NCBI GenBank assembly: GCA_029983675.1
Contig: JASBYY010000007.1
Coordinates: forward strand, 1-64,000
DNA length: 64,000 bases
DNA from: Bacteroidales bacterium
Lineage (GTDB): Bacteria; Bacteroidota; Bacteroidia; Bacteroidales; F082
Reading direction: 5' to 3'
Made by a program: the position numbers and the translations under genes. The notes beneath the pieces were generated by a model. The model had not been told where the DNA came from. It saw only the letters and a list, made by a program, of their open reading frames with translations, and searched no databases. The number at the start of each line of letters is the position of its first letter. Positions within the stretch are counted from its first letter, which is position 1. Positions 55,984-64,000 of the stretch are shown here, piece after piece.

Positions 55984-58104
55984 TTAGTTGATCTTGATCA
56001 AAGCACCCTTGACACTGCATTCCGCCTTGGCTTTCACGCTTACATTGCTGCCACTTAGCTCGGCGTTGCCACCAGCACTTAGGACAAGATTGCCTCCTGT
56101 GCTAATACCGGCACTTTGTTTGCCTTGGAAAGAAATCTTTCCGTCGGACTTGCAAAGCACTCCTTGTGATCCGTCAATGCTCACCACCTTCTCGCCCCCA
56201 TGCACTTCCAAGTCGATCAGGTTTTCATTGATATGTATGCCCGTTTGACTATCGCCGATATAGACCGTGTAGTCGTTGCCGGCCCTATGCTTGGTGTCAT
56301 GCCCCGATTCCACAAGAAGGTCGTTTTCGGCTTTCATCTGGATGTTGTTTTTCGCTTTGAGAACAATGTCGTTGCCTGCACTCAGCTCAATGTTGCCGCT
56401 CGACTCCAAACGGATCAGCTTGTCGTCGGTGGAGAATGTCAACATGTAATGCTTGGTGTGGCTGTCGTATATCTTGATGTAGCCGCCGTCCCCGTCCATG
56501 TCGTGTACTTCTACGGTGTGACCGCTTCGGGTGCGGAAGGCTTTCACTTCATTATTGTCAGTCACCCATTCTTTTTCGGGTTTCTGGTTGCCATGGTGAA
56601 AAGTGCCTACCACAAAAGGCTTTTCGGCATTGCCATATTCAAAGTCCACCATCACTTCATCGCCAATCTCAGGAATCACAAAACCGCCTTTGGCTTCGCC
56701 TCCATGAGCTTGGGCGATGCGTATCCATGGCGTCATGTTAATCTTGTTTGTGTCAGCGTTTGGACCCGTATAATACTGCCAATGGAATTGTACTCTTATC
56801 CTTCCCAAGCCTTCAGGGTCGGCATTGTCCATGACTACCGCATGTTGGAGCTTGGCTGTAGGAAACACATCAGAATCGGAATAGGGGGGGGCTTCCACTC
56901 CATCGCTGATCGCAGTGAACAATGTTTCGTAGTGGCCTAAGCAGTTCCATGTTGTTTTAAGCCCTGTCACCATCAGTTTCTCGTTTTTGTGTATTTCCAC
57001 CTCATTGCCGGCATCTGCATGTTCCTGGATGACAATTTTTCCGCCCAACATCAAATCAGTTCTGTTGGATACCCCGCGACATATTACATTGTTCGCAACT
57101 TTGTAAATCTCAGTCCCGTATGCGATGGTATTATTAGTTGATTCCCCCGTTTCTGAAAACGATGTGCTATTATAATGTTCTCTCGTTAAACATTGAATAT
57201 CATGATTGCTTTTCTGGTAATTCAGCTTAAACTCGACATCACGAACGGATTTCCCCAATTCGGAATCGGTGCGATATTTTTTATTGGTGGCATAAAGCCA
57301 ATATTGCTTCTCTTCTTCTATCCTATAATCATAGAAAAAGGAATTGGCTTCTCCATCATGAATGTTCAGGTCATATCGATACGACAAGAGATCCACATTG
57401 GGATAAAGGTTCAGGACGGGAACCGATTGTGGCTTTTTGCCAAAATACAGGCAGTTACGGCTCATATAGAAAAACTGTGCATAACGTTTCGCCAGCCTGC
57501 ATAGGAACTGGTATCTCGTTTCGTTGTACTGAACCGTATAAGGTATGGGGTCGAAAGTCCGGTCTCCATAACCTACGTCAACAGTAATTTTGATGGGATT
57601 GCCTTCCGTGTCCTTTACCCCCTCAAGTGTTTCTTCTAAGATTTCCTTCAGTGTCATGTTTTCGAAGGAGCAGCAATGTGGACTGCCCATCAGCAGGTAG
57701 TCCAAGCTGTAGGCCACGCATTCGTACACCATGCCAGCCCCCAATGTGTCGCGCCTCATACTGACATTGAAAATGACGCCCGTAAACTCCCCATGCCGCC
57801 TGCCGTCGGTCTTTTCCTGCTTCTCGTCTCTCGAATCGGACATCATGAGGCTTTTAACCTTAGCGCCTAAGAGTTTCTTCCTGAAATCGAAGTCAAGATC
57901 AGAAGCCGTCTTGCTCAGACTTTTCTTGCGCATGGTAAAACGAAACTCATTGGGTTTCAACAGCTCCTGCGTCAAACTGCATTCAATGAAGTCATAATCG
58001 GACAAATATTCATCATTGATGCAGATGTCGAGACGGGAATGGCATTTGCTATTCGCAGAGCCGCCAGTGCTATAAATATGGGAATCAATAAGTGGGATAG
58101 GCAT
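55984..58104 (-). CDS. vgrG: T6SS spike protein VgrG (TssI)
   Basis: This 706-residue protein has the phage gp27-like hub region (about residues 20-400), the gp5 OB-fold region (about 420-530: NADPEGLGRIRVQFHW, then GFVIPEIGDEVMVDFEYGNAEKPFVVGTFHH, shortened here by two parts) and a C-terminal beta-prism needle with repeated short strands (NIELSAGNDIVLKAKNNI). There is no extra C-terminal effector domain, so cargo must ride on the PAAR-like protein or inside the tube. It lies between the hcp genes and the PAAR-like gene. Confidence 0.88.
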   Translation of the reverse strand: MPIPLIDSHIYSTGGSANSKCHSRLDICINDEYLSDYDFIECSLTQELLKPNEFRFTMRKKSLSKTASDLDFDFRKKLLGAKVKSLMMSDSRDEKQEKTDGRRHGEFTGVIFNVSMRRDTLGAGMVYECVAYSLDYLLMGSPHCCSFENMTLKEILEETLEGVKDTEGNPIKITVDVGYGDRTFDPIPYTVQYNETRYQFLCRLAKRYAQFFYMSRNCLYFGKKPQSVPVLNLYPNVDLLSYRYDLNIHDGEANSFFYDYRIEEEKQYWLYATNKKYRTDSELGKSVRDVEFKLNYQKSNHDIQCLTREHYNSTSFSETGESTNNTIAYGTEIYKVANNVICRGVSNRTDLMLGGKIVIQEHADAGNEVEIHKNEKLMVTGLKTTWNCLGHYETLFTAISDGVEAPPYSDSDVFPTAKLQHAVVMDNADPEGLGRIRVQFHWQYYTGPNADTNKINMTPWIRIAQAHGGEAKGGFVIPEIGDEVMVDFEYGNAEKPFVVGTFHHGNQKPEKEWVTDNNEVKAFRTRSGHTVEVHDMDGDGGYIKIYDSHTKHYMLTFSTDDKLIRLESSGNIELSAGNDIVLKAKNNIQMKAENDLLVESGHDTKHRAGNDYTVYIGDSQTGIHINENLIDLEVHGGEKVVSIDGSQGVLCKSDGKISFQGKQSAGISTGGNLVLSAGGNAELSGSNVSVKAKAECSVKGALIKIN

Positions 58105-58122
58105 GAGTTGGGAGTTTACGTG

Positions 58123-58524
58123 TTAGACAATCATTTGAAAAGCGCATGTATTGTTGGATCCAAACACCATTTTGCCAGCCATGATGCTTAGCTTCAGATA
58201 CATTTGGACAGCATTGTTGTTGTTGTAATACTCATACAGCCGCACGCAATACGCATCGACAAAGGCGATGGTCTTGGGACGGTCGATGTTGTCGTGGTTC
58301 ACGGTGAAGACAATTTTTCCGTCGAGGATCTTGTTCTTGTCAAACATCCATTCGTACAGGGCCAGGTTCGAGTCGTCGGGGGCTGCAATCACCACATTGA
58401 TGAGGCCTCCTCTGGGACTATCCGTTGGACGCCCTGTAATATCCACCGCTTGGGTGAACTCATATTCGCACTCTATAACGGTGTACGAATGGTTCTCTAT
58501 TGTTAATGTCGCGTTTAGTGCCAT
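58123..58524 (-). CDS. Second Hcp-like tube protein (TssD)
   Basis: This 133-residue paralog of the gene before it shares the pattern ECEYEFTQAVDITGRPTDSPRGG with the first Hcp's VTYSFNQAVDAEGQMSGIPRGG. Hcp hexamers stack to form the inner tube. The C-terminal part differs (MFGSNNTCAFQMIV-like tail). It is directly ahead of vgrG by 18 bp and may be a tip-proximal or cargo-binding variant. Confidence 0.75.
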   Translation of the reverse strand: MALNATLTIENHSYTVIECEYEFTQAVDITGRPTDSPRGGLINVVIAAPDDSNLALYEWMFDKNKILDGKIVFTVNHDNIDRPKTIAFVDAYCVRLYEYYNNNNAVQMYLKLSIMAGKMVFGSNNTCAFQMIV

Positions 58525-58586
58525 TTTCCTATGAGATAATATGGAGACGGAGTGTTTGCTCCGCCCCCATAAGGTGGAACTTGGTG

Positions 58587-58979
58587 TTACGCCCAGTCGT
58601 TGGTGTAAGAGACCGAACCGTTTTTAATTTCACGGCAGGACAGGACTATTTCCTCGTAATGGCCCATATTGTCCTCCCACATCTCGACAAAGTCAATGCA
58701 ATAGCCATCGACGAACTCGATTTTTTTCATCAGGTTGCCCGACTTGGTCTCGTTAAACTCGATGGAGCCGCTCTTTGCGAGATTCGGCGCTACCATCCAG
58801 TTCAGCAAATCAGGATTACCGTCGTTCAATGCCTTGACACGGACGGTGATCTTGCCGCCTCTCGGGATACCCGACATTTGGCCCTCGGCGTCCACGGCCT
58901 GGTTGAAAGAATAGGTGACTTTCATGACTTCGCGTTCGGTAAGGCCGTCCACTTTTAATGTTACTGGTGTTTTTGCCAT
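58587..58979 (-). CDS. hcp: Hcp tube protein (TssD)
   Basis: This 130-residue protein matches the Bacteroidota TssD family by length and by the N-terminal LTEREVMKVTYSFNQAVDAE, GIPRGGKITVRV and C-terminal CREIKNGSVSYTNDW patterns. It would form the inner tube that is pushed out by sheath contraction. It lies 58 bp after tssC and 62 bp before the second hcp. Confidence 0.82.
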   Translation of the reverse strand: MAKTPVTLKVDGLTEREVMKVTYSFNQAVDAEGQMSGIPRGGKITVRVKALNDGNPDLLNWMVAPNLAKSGSIEFNETKSGNLMKKIEFVDGYCIDFVEMWEDNMGHYEEIVLSCREIKNGSVSYTNDWA

Positions 58980-59037
58980 AGTTTTAATTTTTTAATGGGT
59001 TAATAATGTAGTGTTACTTAAGTTGATAATTGTGTAT

Positions 59038-60408
59038 TTATTCAAGTTTTGCCTCTGCGTCCATATAGTCCTTATTGTCGGCTTCCAGCTTGATGACAAA
59101 GTTCTTTGCCGCAAAATAAGGGGTGATGGAGATGTCAACAGAGACGACTTTCGTCTTCGGGTCTTGTTTCGGATCGCCTAATTTATACTTCTGGAAGAAG
59201 TTCTGATAGCCTTGGTAGTGATTGAGGAAATCCTGAATCTTGTTCTTCAGCTTTTGGGGTGACTTATAAGGATCCCAGTTTTCCAATGCCACTTCATGCA
59301 CATAGTTCATCAGCACTTTCTTAATCCAGTCGAACACACGCACGATGGGATATTCCATCATGGCATCCAAGTCGCCGTTGTATAAGGTGTTGTTGTTGAA
59401 GGCCATGACCCGTCCTTCGGAGAACACCATGGGCACCACATGGTCGTCCATTAAGGAGGCGATTTCCGATTTGAGCAAGTCGAGTTTCACTCCTTTCACA
59501 TCGGCCACTGTGCCGTATTTCTTACCGGCGCGACCTTGTGAAATCGGCGTGTTTTCATCGTACATCATGCCTGCCAAAGCGCCGGCAGGTGAAATGTAGA
59601 AGGCTTCTTCGTACTGCTCGTCAAAACTGAGCTTTTCCGATTCGCGCCCAATCAGCCAGTTGCAAGCCATGACGACGTTTTGCAACGAAGCATCGCTATC
59701 GACGAAAGAGCTGGTGATGTCCTTCAGGTCTTCCAACGAATTTTCATCATCGATGGAAGTGTCGGTTACCAACATCACCTTGTATTTGTAAGCCATCTTG
59801 GCCCAACGCTGCAACTCGGTGCGATCTTTGAACACGCCTCCGGGGATGACGATGAAGCTGTAGCTGTCCTTCAGGCTCAGACGGTCAAAGGCACGTTTCA
59901 GCAGCTCGTCCACCTGTGACTTGAAACTGGAGTCCGTGTCGGTGATGGCTTCCTTGGCCACATTGACAATCTTCAGCTTATCGACTTTTTCACAGCCGGA
60001 ATTCTTGAAGAACGCATCTATGGCGCGGTAGGTCCTCTCCAAGTTCTTTGAAGCATCCAATGCATCAGTGATGCCTTGCGACAACACTTTCAGGCATTTG
60101 GATTCCTTTTCCTTGCAACTGTCAACGAGTTCGGTAGCCGTTTTTTTCCCTTCGCCAAGCAGTGCTATCCAAGCCTTAAGCTCCGTGGCTAACAGTTCGC
60201 GTTTCGCTTTCTTGCGGCTGTCGGTCAGGAAAGATTCCTTGATGGCCTTTTTAGCGGGATTCATGTCTTCGGCAGCGGGAATGATGCCCTTGATGGCGGA
60301 AAAGCCGCCGTACTTCTGTAGGAGATCGGCGACCTCTTTTTTCTGTTGTACCTGTTGCTGTTGTTCTACAACAACTTCTGAGGATTTTTGCAGTTTGCTA
60401 TCTTCCAT
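59038..60408 (-). CDS. tssC: T6SS contractile sheath large subunit TssC
   Basis: This 456-residue sheath protein has the family core seen in DSYSFIVIPGGVFKDRTELQRW, AGALAGMMYD and the sheath C-terminal beta region (KTKVVSVDISITPYFAAKNFVIKLEA). The length is normal for the Bacteroidota form. It assembles with TssB, encoded 12 bp upstream, into the contractile sheath. Confidence 0.88.
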   Translation of the reverse strand: MEDSKLQKSSEVVVEQQQQVQQKKEVADLLQKYGGFSAIKGIIPAAEDMNPAKKAIKESFLTDSRKKAKRELLATELKAWIALLGEGKKTATELVDSCKEKESKCLKVLSQGITDALDASKNLERTYRAIDAFFKNSGCEKVDKLKIVNVAKEAITDTDSSFKSQVDELLKRAFDRLSLKDSYSFIVIPGGVFKDRTELQRWAKMAYKYKVMLVTDTSIDDENSLEDLKDITSSFVDSDASLQNVVMACNWLIGRESEKLSFDEQYEEAFYISPAGALAGMMYDENTPISQGRAGKKYGTVADVKGVKLDLLKSEIASLMDDHVVPMVFSEGRVMAFNNNTLYNGDLDAMMEYPIVRVFDWIKKVLMNYVHEVALENWDPYKSPQKLKNKIQDFLNHYQGYQNFFQKYKLGDPKQDPKTKVVSVDISITPYFAAKNFVIKLEADNKDYMDAEAKLE

Positions 60409-60420
60409 CTCTTTCGGTTT

Positions 60421-60882
60421 TTAATTGTTTTCTTCCAGTTCACTCAACAGATATTCCAGGTAGCTCTTCAATTCTTCCTTGCTGTCGGCATCTTTCAGAA
60501 TATCACGCAGTTTTTTGTTCTGTTCGATTTGTTTTCTCACCTTTGCGACGCTGTCCATCTCGGTTTTCTGTTTCGAGAGGAACTCGCTGTTGGCCACTAA
60601 GTTGCCTTTGCCGCCTTCCGCCTCGAAGTCCTTGATGCTATTGAAACGCAAGGTTTCTGAAACAGTGCCTCCGGCCTCATCGGTAAATTCTACCTCGACA
60701 GATGGCTTGAAGTGGTCGAACACGTCTCCAATGGTTTTGGCATCTTCGAACAACTCAGGGTCTTCAGCTTGGGCGTCCGAAGTGAACTGATCGATGATAA
60801 GGGTCTTGTTGGTGTCGAGGGCACTTACCTGACTCCCCGATTCTTCATCGGTCGCCTTTGAAATAAAGTTTTTCTCTTCCAT
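60421..60882 (-). CDS. tssB: T6SS contractile sheath small subunit TssB
   Basis: This 153-residue protein has the TssB pattern FKPSVEVEFTDEAGG, TLRFNSIKDFEAEG and RKQIEQNKKLRDILKDA. It forms the sheath with TssC. It lies 12 bp before tssC and 45 bp after clpV. Confidence 0.85.
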   Translation of the reverse strand: MEEKNFISKATDEESGSQVSALDTNKTLIIDQFTSDAQAEDPELFEDAKTIGDVFDHFKPSVEVEFTDEAGGTVSETLRFNSIKDFEAEGGKGNLVANSEFLSKQKTEMDSVAKVRKQIEQNKKLRDILKDADSKEELKSYLEYLLSELEENN

Positions 60883-60927
60883 AATGCTATTTTAATTGTT
60901 ATTAATGCTATTTATTCTGGTTATCAA

Positions 60928-63423
60928 TTAATTAAGAAGGGCTTCCGTCAACTGTCCGTTGACATAGAAAACAACCCGACCGTCCTCGTGCTTTACCGTC
61001 ACCGTATCGCCGCTTTTCACTTTTCCGGAAATGATCAGTTTCGACAAGGGACGGCGCAATTCCTTACGGATAATGCCGATGATGGGACGTGCTCCGAATT
61101 GCGGGTTGAATCCGCTCATGGCAACGGCCTTTTTGGTTTCGTCGTCAATTTGCAGTTTGATTTTCTGTTCGTCCAACAATTTGAGCAAGCCCTTCAGGTG
61201 TATGCCGAATATCAGGGTGACCGTCTCTTCCGAAATCGGGGCAAAGGGCACGATTTCCGTCAAACGGCCTAAGAACTCCGGTCTGAAATACTGCTGCATC
61301 ATGTTCATCAAGTCATTATTCTTCGGTATGTTGCCTTGGGCAAACGTATCGACGATGTATTGGCTACAGACGTTGGACGTGAACAGGATCAAGGCATTGG
61401 AAAAGTCGCCCACACGGCCTAAGCGGTCGTGCAGTTTGCCTTCGTCGAGAATCTGAAGGAAGAGGTCGAACACCGACTTGTGCGCCTTTTCTATTTCGTC
61501 GAACAGCACTACCGAATAAGGCTTTTGACGGATTTTGTTGACCAGCAGGCCGCCTTCTTCGTAGCCCACATAGCCTGGAGGCGCTCCATACATCAAGGCG
61601 ACCGAATGTTCTTCCTTAAATTCGGACATGTCGAAGCGTATCAGGGATGACTCGTCTTGGAAAAGGAACTCCGCCAAGGCCTTCGACAATTCGGTCTTTC
61701 CTGTTCCCGTAGGACCTAAGAAGAAGAAAGAACCCATAGGCTGGCCTTTCTTATTCAAGCCCGAGCGTGATTCGTAAATAGAGTCGAGGATGGTCTTGAT
61801 GGCATGATCCTGACCTACCACACGCTTCTTGAGCGTGCTTTCGGCTTGAACGAGTTTCTCTCTCTCCTTCGACTGCACCTTGCCCATGGGAATACCCGTG
61901 AGCTTGGCCACCACTGCAAACAAATCGGATGATAGAACCGCAACGTGTTTGGTAGCCGTAAGAGGCTTCAACTTGGCGAGCACCTCTTCGATGTACTTGA
62001 AACGGTCTTCCTTGTTTTCGATTTTCGCAAAATCGGTGTCATCGTCAATTTGGGCCACAAGCAACACGTTCACCTTGTTAAATAGTTCGTAGTGCAACCA
62101 GTTCAGCTCTACCATCAAGTGCTTGTCGTCCAATCCTTCTGGATTTTCTTTCAGATGCGACAGTTTGTCTTCTATGGAGGCTATCTCTTGTGCCGAAACA
62201 TCGTTCATGGTGCGAATCAGCGCCATGGTGCGGTCGATAAGGTCAAACACCGAATCGGGCATGGCTTTTTCGGTCAGATAACGCTTGGCCATACGAATGG
62301 CCTCAGTGATGGCCTCGTCGCCGATGCTCAAGCCATGATAGGTTTCAAAAGACGAAACGGCACCTTTAACAATACGGAAACAAGTGTCGGCATCCGGTTC
62401 GTCGATTTGAATTTTCTCGAACTTCCTGACCAATTCCTTATCGGTCTCGATATTCTTTGTAAAGCCATCGATAGTTGCGGTGCACACCAACAGCAGCTCG
62501 CCTTTGTTCAATTCGCGTTTCAGGATGTCGCCGGTGCCATAGAGAGCACCTTGCTTGTCCATCATTTTGTCAAGACCTTCGATGACCAAAACGGCTTTCC
62601 CTATGGAAGTAAGTTCGGCGATGACGTTCTTAAGGCGGTCTTCGGTCTCCATCTTGTTGACAGAGCCTCCCGACAAGGCGGCCAAGTCGAGTTCGTAAAC
62701 GACGGCACCTTGCAAAAACTCGGGGACAACCCCATGAAGCAGACGCTCAACAAAACCATTAATGAGGGCGGTCTTACCGATACCTGCTTCTCCTACAATC
62801 AGCAAGTTCGATTTGGTTTTCCGTCCAAAGATTTCGAAAAATGCTGCGATTTCCCTCTCGAAGCCAATGGTGGGCATGACCTTTCCGCTGGCGACAAGCT
62901 CATTCTTGTTCAAACAATACTTTGACAAGGTCTTTTTAGCTGTGGCCGACAGCGGTTTGGCCGGACTGACGTGCACATCGCCTTGTGCAGATGAGACATT
63001 CATGCCGTCGATCACTTCGTTGACTGTCAACAGCAATGTTTTCAACTGATTGAAGTTGAATCCCACACCCGGAGTGACCAAGGCTGCCAAAAGACAATAG
63101 TTGTCAACCTTGTCCCCATTGAATTTTGCACGATACTCTTCCGCCATGTCAAACACGGCTATTGATTCGTCCGAGAGTTCCGGATCGCTTATTGGCCGCG
63201 AAGCCTTGGGGGTCATCCCGATTTCGCAATCAGCCCACTCTATCAAATAATAGTAGTCTTTGTCTAAATTCGTCTCCAGAAAAGGAACGAGATTCATGTC
63301 CTTATGAAGCAAAGCTTTGAACAAGTGACAAGGATAAACAGCGTTGTTTCCGTGTTCAACTGCATAGGTCGAAGCAATCCTTATCAGCTCTTCAAATTGT
63401 TGTAAAATGTGCTTTCTATCCAT
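60928..63423 (-). CDS. clpV: T6SS sheath-recycling ATPase ClpV (TssH)
   Basis: This 831-residue AAA+ protein has an N-terminal Clp-N domain (HILQQFEELIRIASTYA). Two ATPase modules follow: Walker A GEAGIGKT near residue 211 with VLVIEGLD, and GPTGTGKTELSKA near 570 with VVLFDEIEKAHKS near 638. A short middle region separates them, as in ClpV rather than ClpB. It disassembles contracted sheaths. The ATG at 63423 is chosen over a TTG three codons upstream. It is the first gene of the operon. Confidence 0.88.
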   Translation of the reverse strand: MDRKHILQQFEELIRIASTYAVEHGNNAVYPCHLFKALLHKDMNLVPFLETNLDKDYYYLIEWADCEIGMTPKASRPISDPELSDESIAVFDMAEEYRAKFNGDKVDNYCLLAALVTPGVGFNFNQLKTLLLTVNEVIDGMNVSSAQGDVHVSPAKPLSATAKKTLSKYCLNKNELVASGKVMPTIGFEREIAAFFEIFGRKTKSNLLIVGEAGIGKTALINGFVERLLHGVVPEFLQGAVVYELDLAALSGGSVNKMETEDRLKNVIAELTSIGKAVLVIEGLDKMMDKQGALYGTGDILKRELNKGELLLVCTATIDGFTKNIETDKELVRKFEKIQIDEPDADTCFRIVKGAVSSFETYHGLSIGDEAITEAIRMAKRYLTEKAMPDSVFDLIDRTMALIRTMNDVSAQEIASIEDKLSHLKENPEGLDDKHLMVELNWLHYELFNKVNVLLVAQIDDDTDFAKIENKEDRFKYIEEVLAKLKPLTATKHVAVLSSDLFAVVAKLTGIPMGKVQSKEREKLVQAESTLKKRVVGQDHAIKTILDSIYESRSGLNKKGQPMGSFFFLGPTGTGKTELSKALAEFLFQDESSLIRFDMSEFKEEHSVALMYGAPPGYVGYEEGGLLVNKIRQKPYSVVLFDEIEKAHKSVFDLFLQILDEGKLHDRLGRVGDFSNALILFTSNVCSQYIVDTFAQGNIPKNNDLMNMMQQYFRPEFLGRLTEIVPFAPISEETVTLIFGIHLKGLLKLLDEQKIKLQIDDETKKAVAMSGFNPQFGARPIIGIIRKELRRPLSKLIISGKVKSGDTVTVKHEDGRVVFYVNGQLTEALLN

Positions 63424-63492
63424 ATTTAACAATTATGATTATTCATTCATTTTCTAACATATTGCCACATGCATCTCACATCATCAGAAATG

Positions 63493-63500
63493 CAAAGGTA
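63493..63500 (-). promoter_or_regulatory. Likely -7 promoter element of the T6SS operon
   Basis: On the minus strand TACCTTTG (63500 to 63493) matches TAnnTTTG and lies about 70 bp ahead of the clpV start. The -33 region is weak (a TTTG block is nearer than usual). It is the only promoter-like site seen for the whole 25-kb operon. Confidence 0.5.
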
Positions 63501-63689
63501 TAGTGGCTTTTTTCAAACCGAAATACGCAAATTTACTTACACTGCTCAAAAGAGGTTTTCTTTCATTTTCTTGAAAAACTGTTTCGAAAGGTTTTGAGTT
63601 GATTCAATAGATGCATTGGCTCATCTTGCCCATCGTCTCGCTTGCATAGCCCGCTATGTCACGCTCCATCAAGAACCAGTCATGCCGCT

Positions 63690-63870
63690 GTCATTCTAGA
63701 CCTGATCCAGAATTGATGCAGAATTGATGCAGCATCTCATTACCAGCGGCAATAGCCCAATAAAACCATTTCCTTGTAAGGAGATTCCGTGCAAATTCTG
63801 AATAGATCCCAAACACGTCATTCTGGACAACGATCCAGAATCTGTTTGGTATGACTATGTTCAGAATGAC
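63690..63870. repeat. Short REP-like repeats at the right edge
   Basis: GTCATTCTAGACCTGATCCAGAAT at 63690-63713, shown here in two parts GTCATTCTAGAC and CTGATCCAGAAT, recurs as GTCATTCTGGAC plus AACGATCCAGAAT at 63817-63841. An inverted CAGAATGAC end lies at 63862-63870. This pattern resembles dispersed intergenic repeats common in Bacteroidota. The 63501-64000 stretch otherwise has no gene I can support; a 71-codon minus-strand frame across the repeats looks accidental. Confidence 0.5.
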
Positions 63871-64000
63871 ATAGCGCGGAATGGACTCTATCCGAAACAA
63901 CTCCAAATAGCTTCTTAGAATTATGTGTGAAATACCGGATTTTTCAAACAGGTGAAGGCAAAGCAGCTTCTAAAAAGCCACCAACACAAGGATTGGGCTC

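Noticed and set aside
38506..63423. Extracellular contractile injection system (phage-tail-like particle) in place of a T6SS
   Set aside because: ClpV, TssK, TssF/TssG and Hcp/VgrG of the T6SS type are present, and several inner-membrane proteins are encoded, which points to a membrane-docked T6SS.
63691..63906. 71-codon minus-strand frame at the right edge
   Set aside because: It runs across REP-like repeats, has no ribosome-binding site or domain, and such repeats often give accidental frames.
1..64000. CRISPR array
   Set aside because: No regularly spaced repeats with unique spacers were seen; the only tandem repeats are the 255-bp coding repeats and short REP-like copies.

Overview
The window is a chromosome segment of a member of the Bacteroidota, most likely Bacteroidales. 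The evidence is the TAnnTTTG-type -7 promoter elements, the gliding/type IX secretion genes gldF and gldG, four proteins with type IX (T9SS) C-terminal sorting domains, a C25 gingipain-like peptidase, the LytTR/LytS regulator style, and a type VI secretion system (T6SS) with the Bacteroidota core set. I cannot name a genus from this sequence alone.

Layout. 0.2-1.2 kb: a decayed IS256-like (zinc-ribbon variant) transposase. 1.4-8.6 kb (-): a giant T9SS-exported, multidomain surface protein, broken by one frameshift. 8.8-10.6 kb (-): a membrane TPR/HTH regulator. 10.8-15.2 kb (+): RNase H, gldF, gldG and a DUF4340-like gene. 15.3 kb (-): RidA. 15.8-17.7 kb (+): an AT-rich, probably acquired restriction-modification pair. 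17.8-24.7 kb: housekeeping genes (CDF metal exporter, DivIC/FtsL-like, DUF5686 outer membrane protein, ApbE, a small NqrM-like protein, HemW, tRNA-Lys, tRNA-Ala). 24.9-34.7 kb: L-serine dehydratase, C25 and M64 T9SS-exported peptidases, ElbB, uracil permease and Upp. 34.9-38.2 kb (-): a LytS/LytTR two-component pair, an efflux-adaptor remnant and an orphan NarL-type regulator.

38.5-63.4 kb (-) is the main feature: one run of about 21 tightly spaced genes (largest gap about 62 bp, several stop/start overlaps). It reads clpV-tssB-tssC-hcp-hcp-vgrG-PAAR-like-[30-aa ORF]-unknown-T9SS protein-[ubiquitin-like protein]-[E2]-secreted protein-membrane protein-[membrane JAMM protease]-[membrane vWA/RING-like/FHA protein]-coiled-coil outer membrane barrel-[E1]-tssG-tssK-tssE-tssF. 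The injection core is complete (sheath, tube, spike, baseplate, ClpV). TssJ/TssL/TssM are absent and I recognise none of the Bacteroidota TssN-TssR membrane proteins. In the middle of the operon lies a full set of eukaryote-like ubiquitin-conjugation parts with intact catalytic motifs: a beta-grasp protein ending in glycine, an E2 with HPN and Cys, an E1 with nucleotide-binding and Cys motifs, a JAMM deconjugase and a RING-like cysteine/histidine cluster. The JAMM and RING-like proteins are anchored in the inner membrane with these domains predicted on the cytoplasmic side.

My inference is that this T6SS variant uses a ubiquitin-like modification pathway at its inner-membrane docking site, either to control assembly or to modify a component or effector. 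The membrane proteins of the cassette probably stand in for the missing membrane complex. The catalytic motifs and synteny are seen directly; the functional link is a hypothesis.
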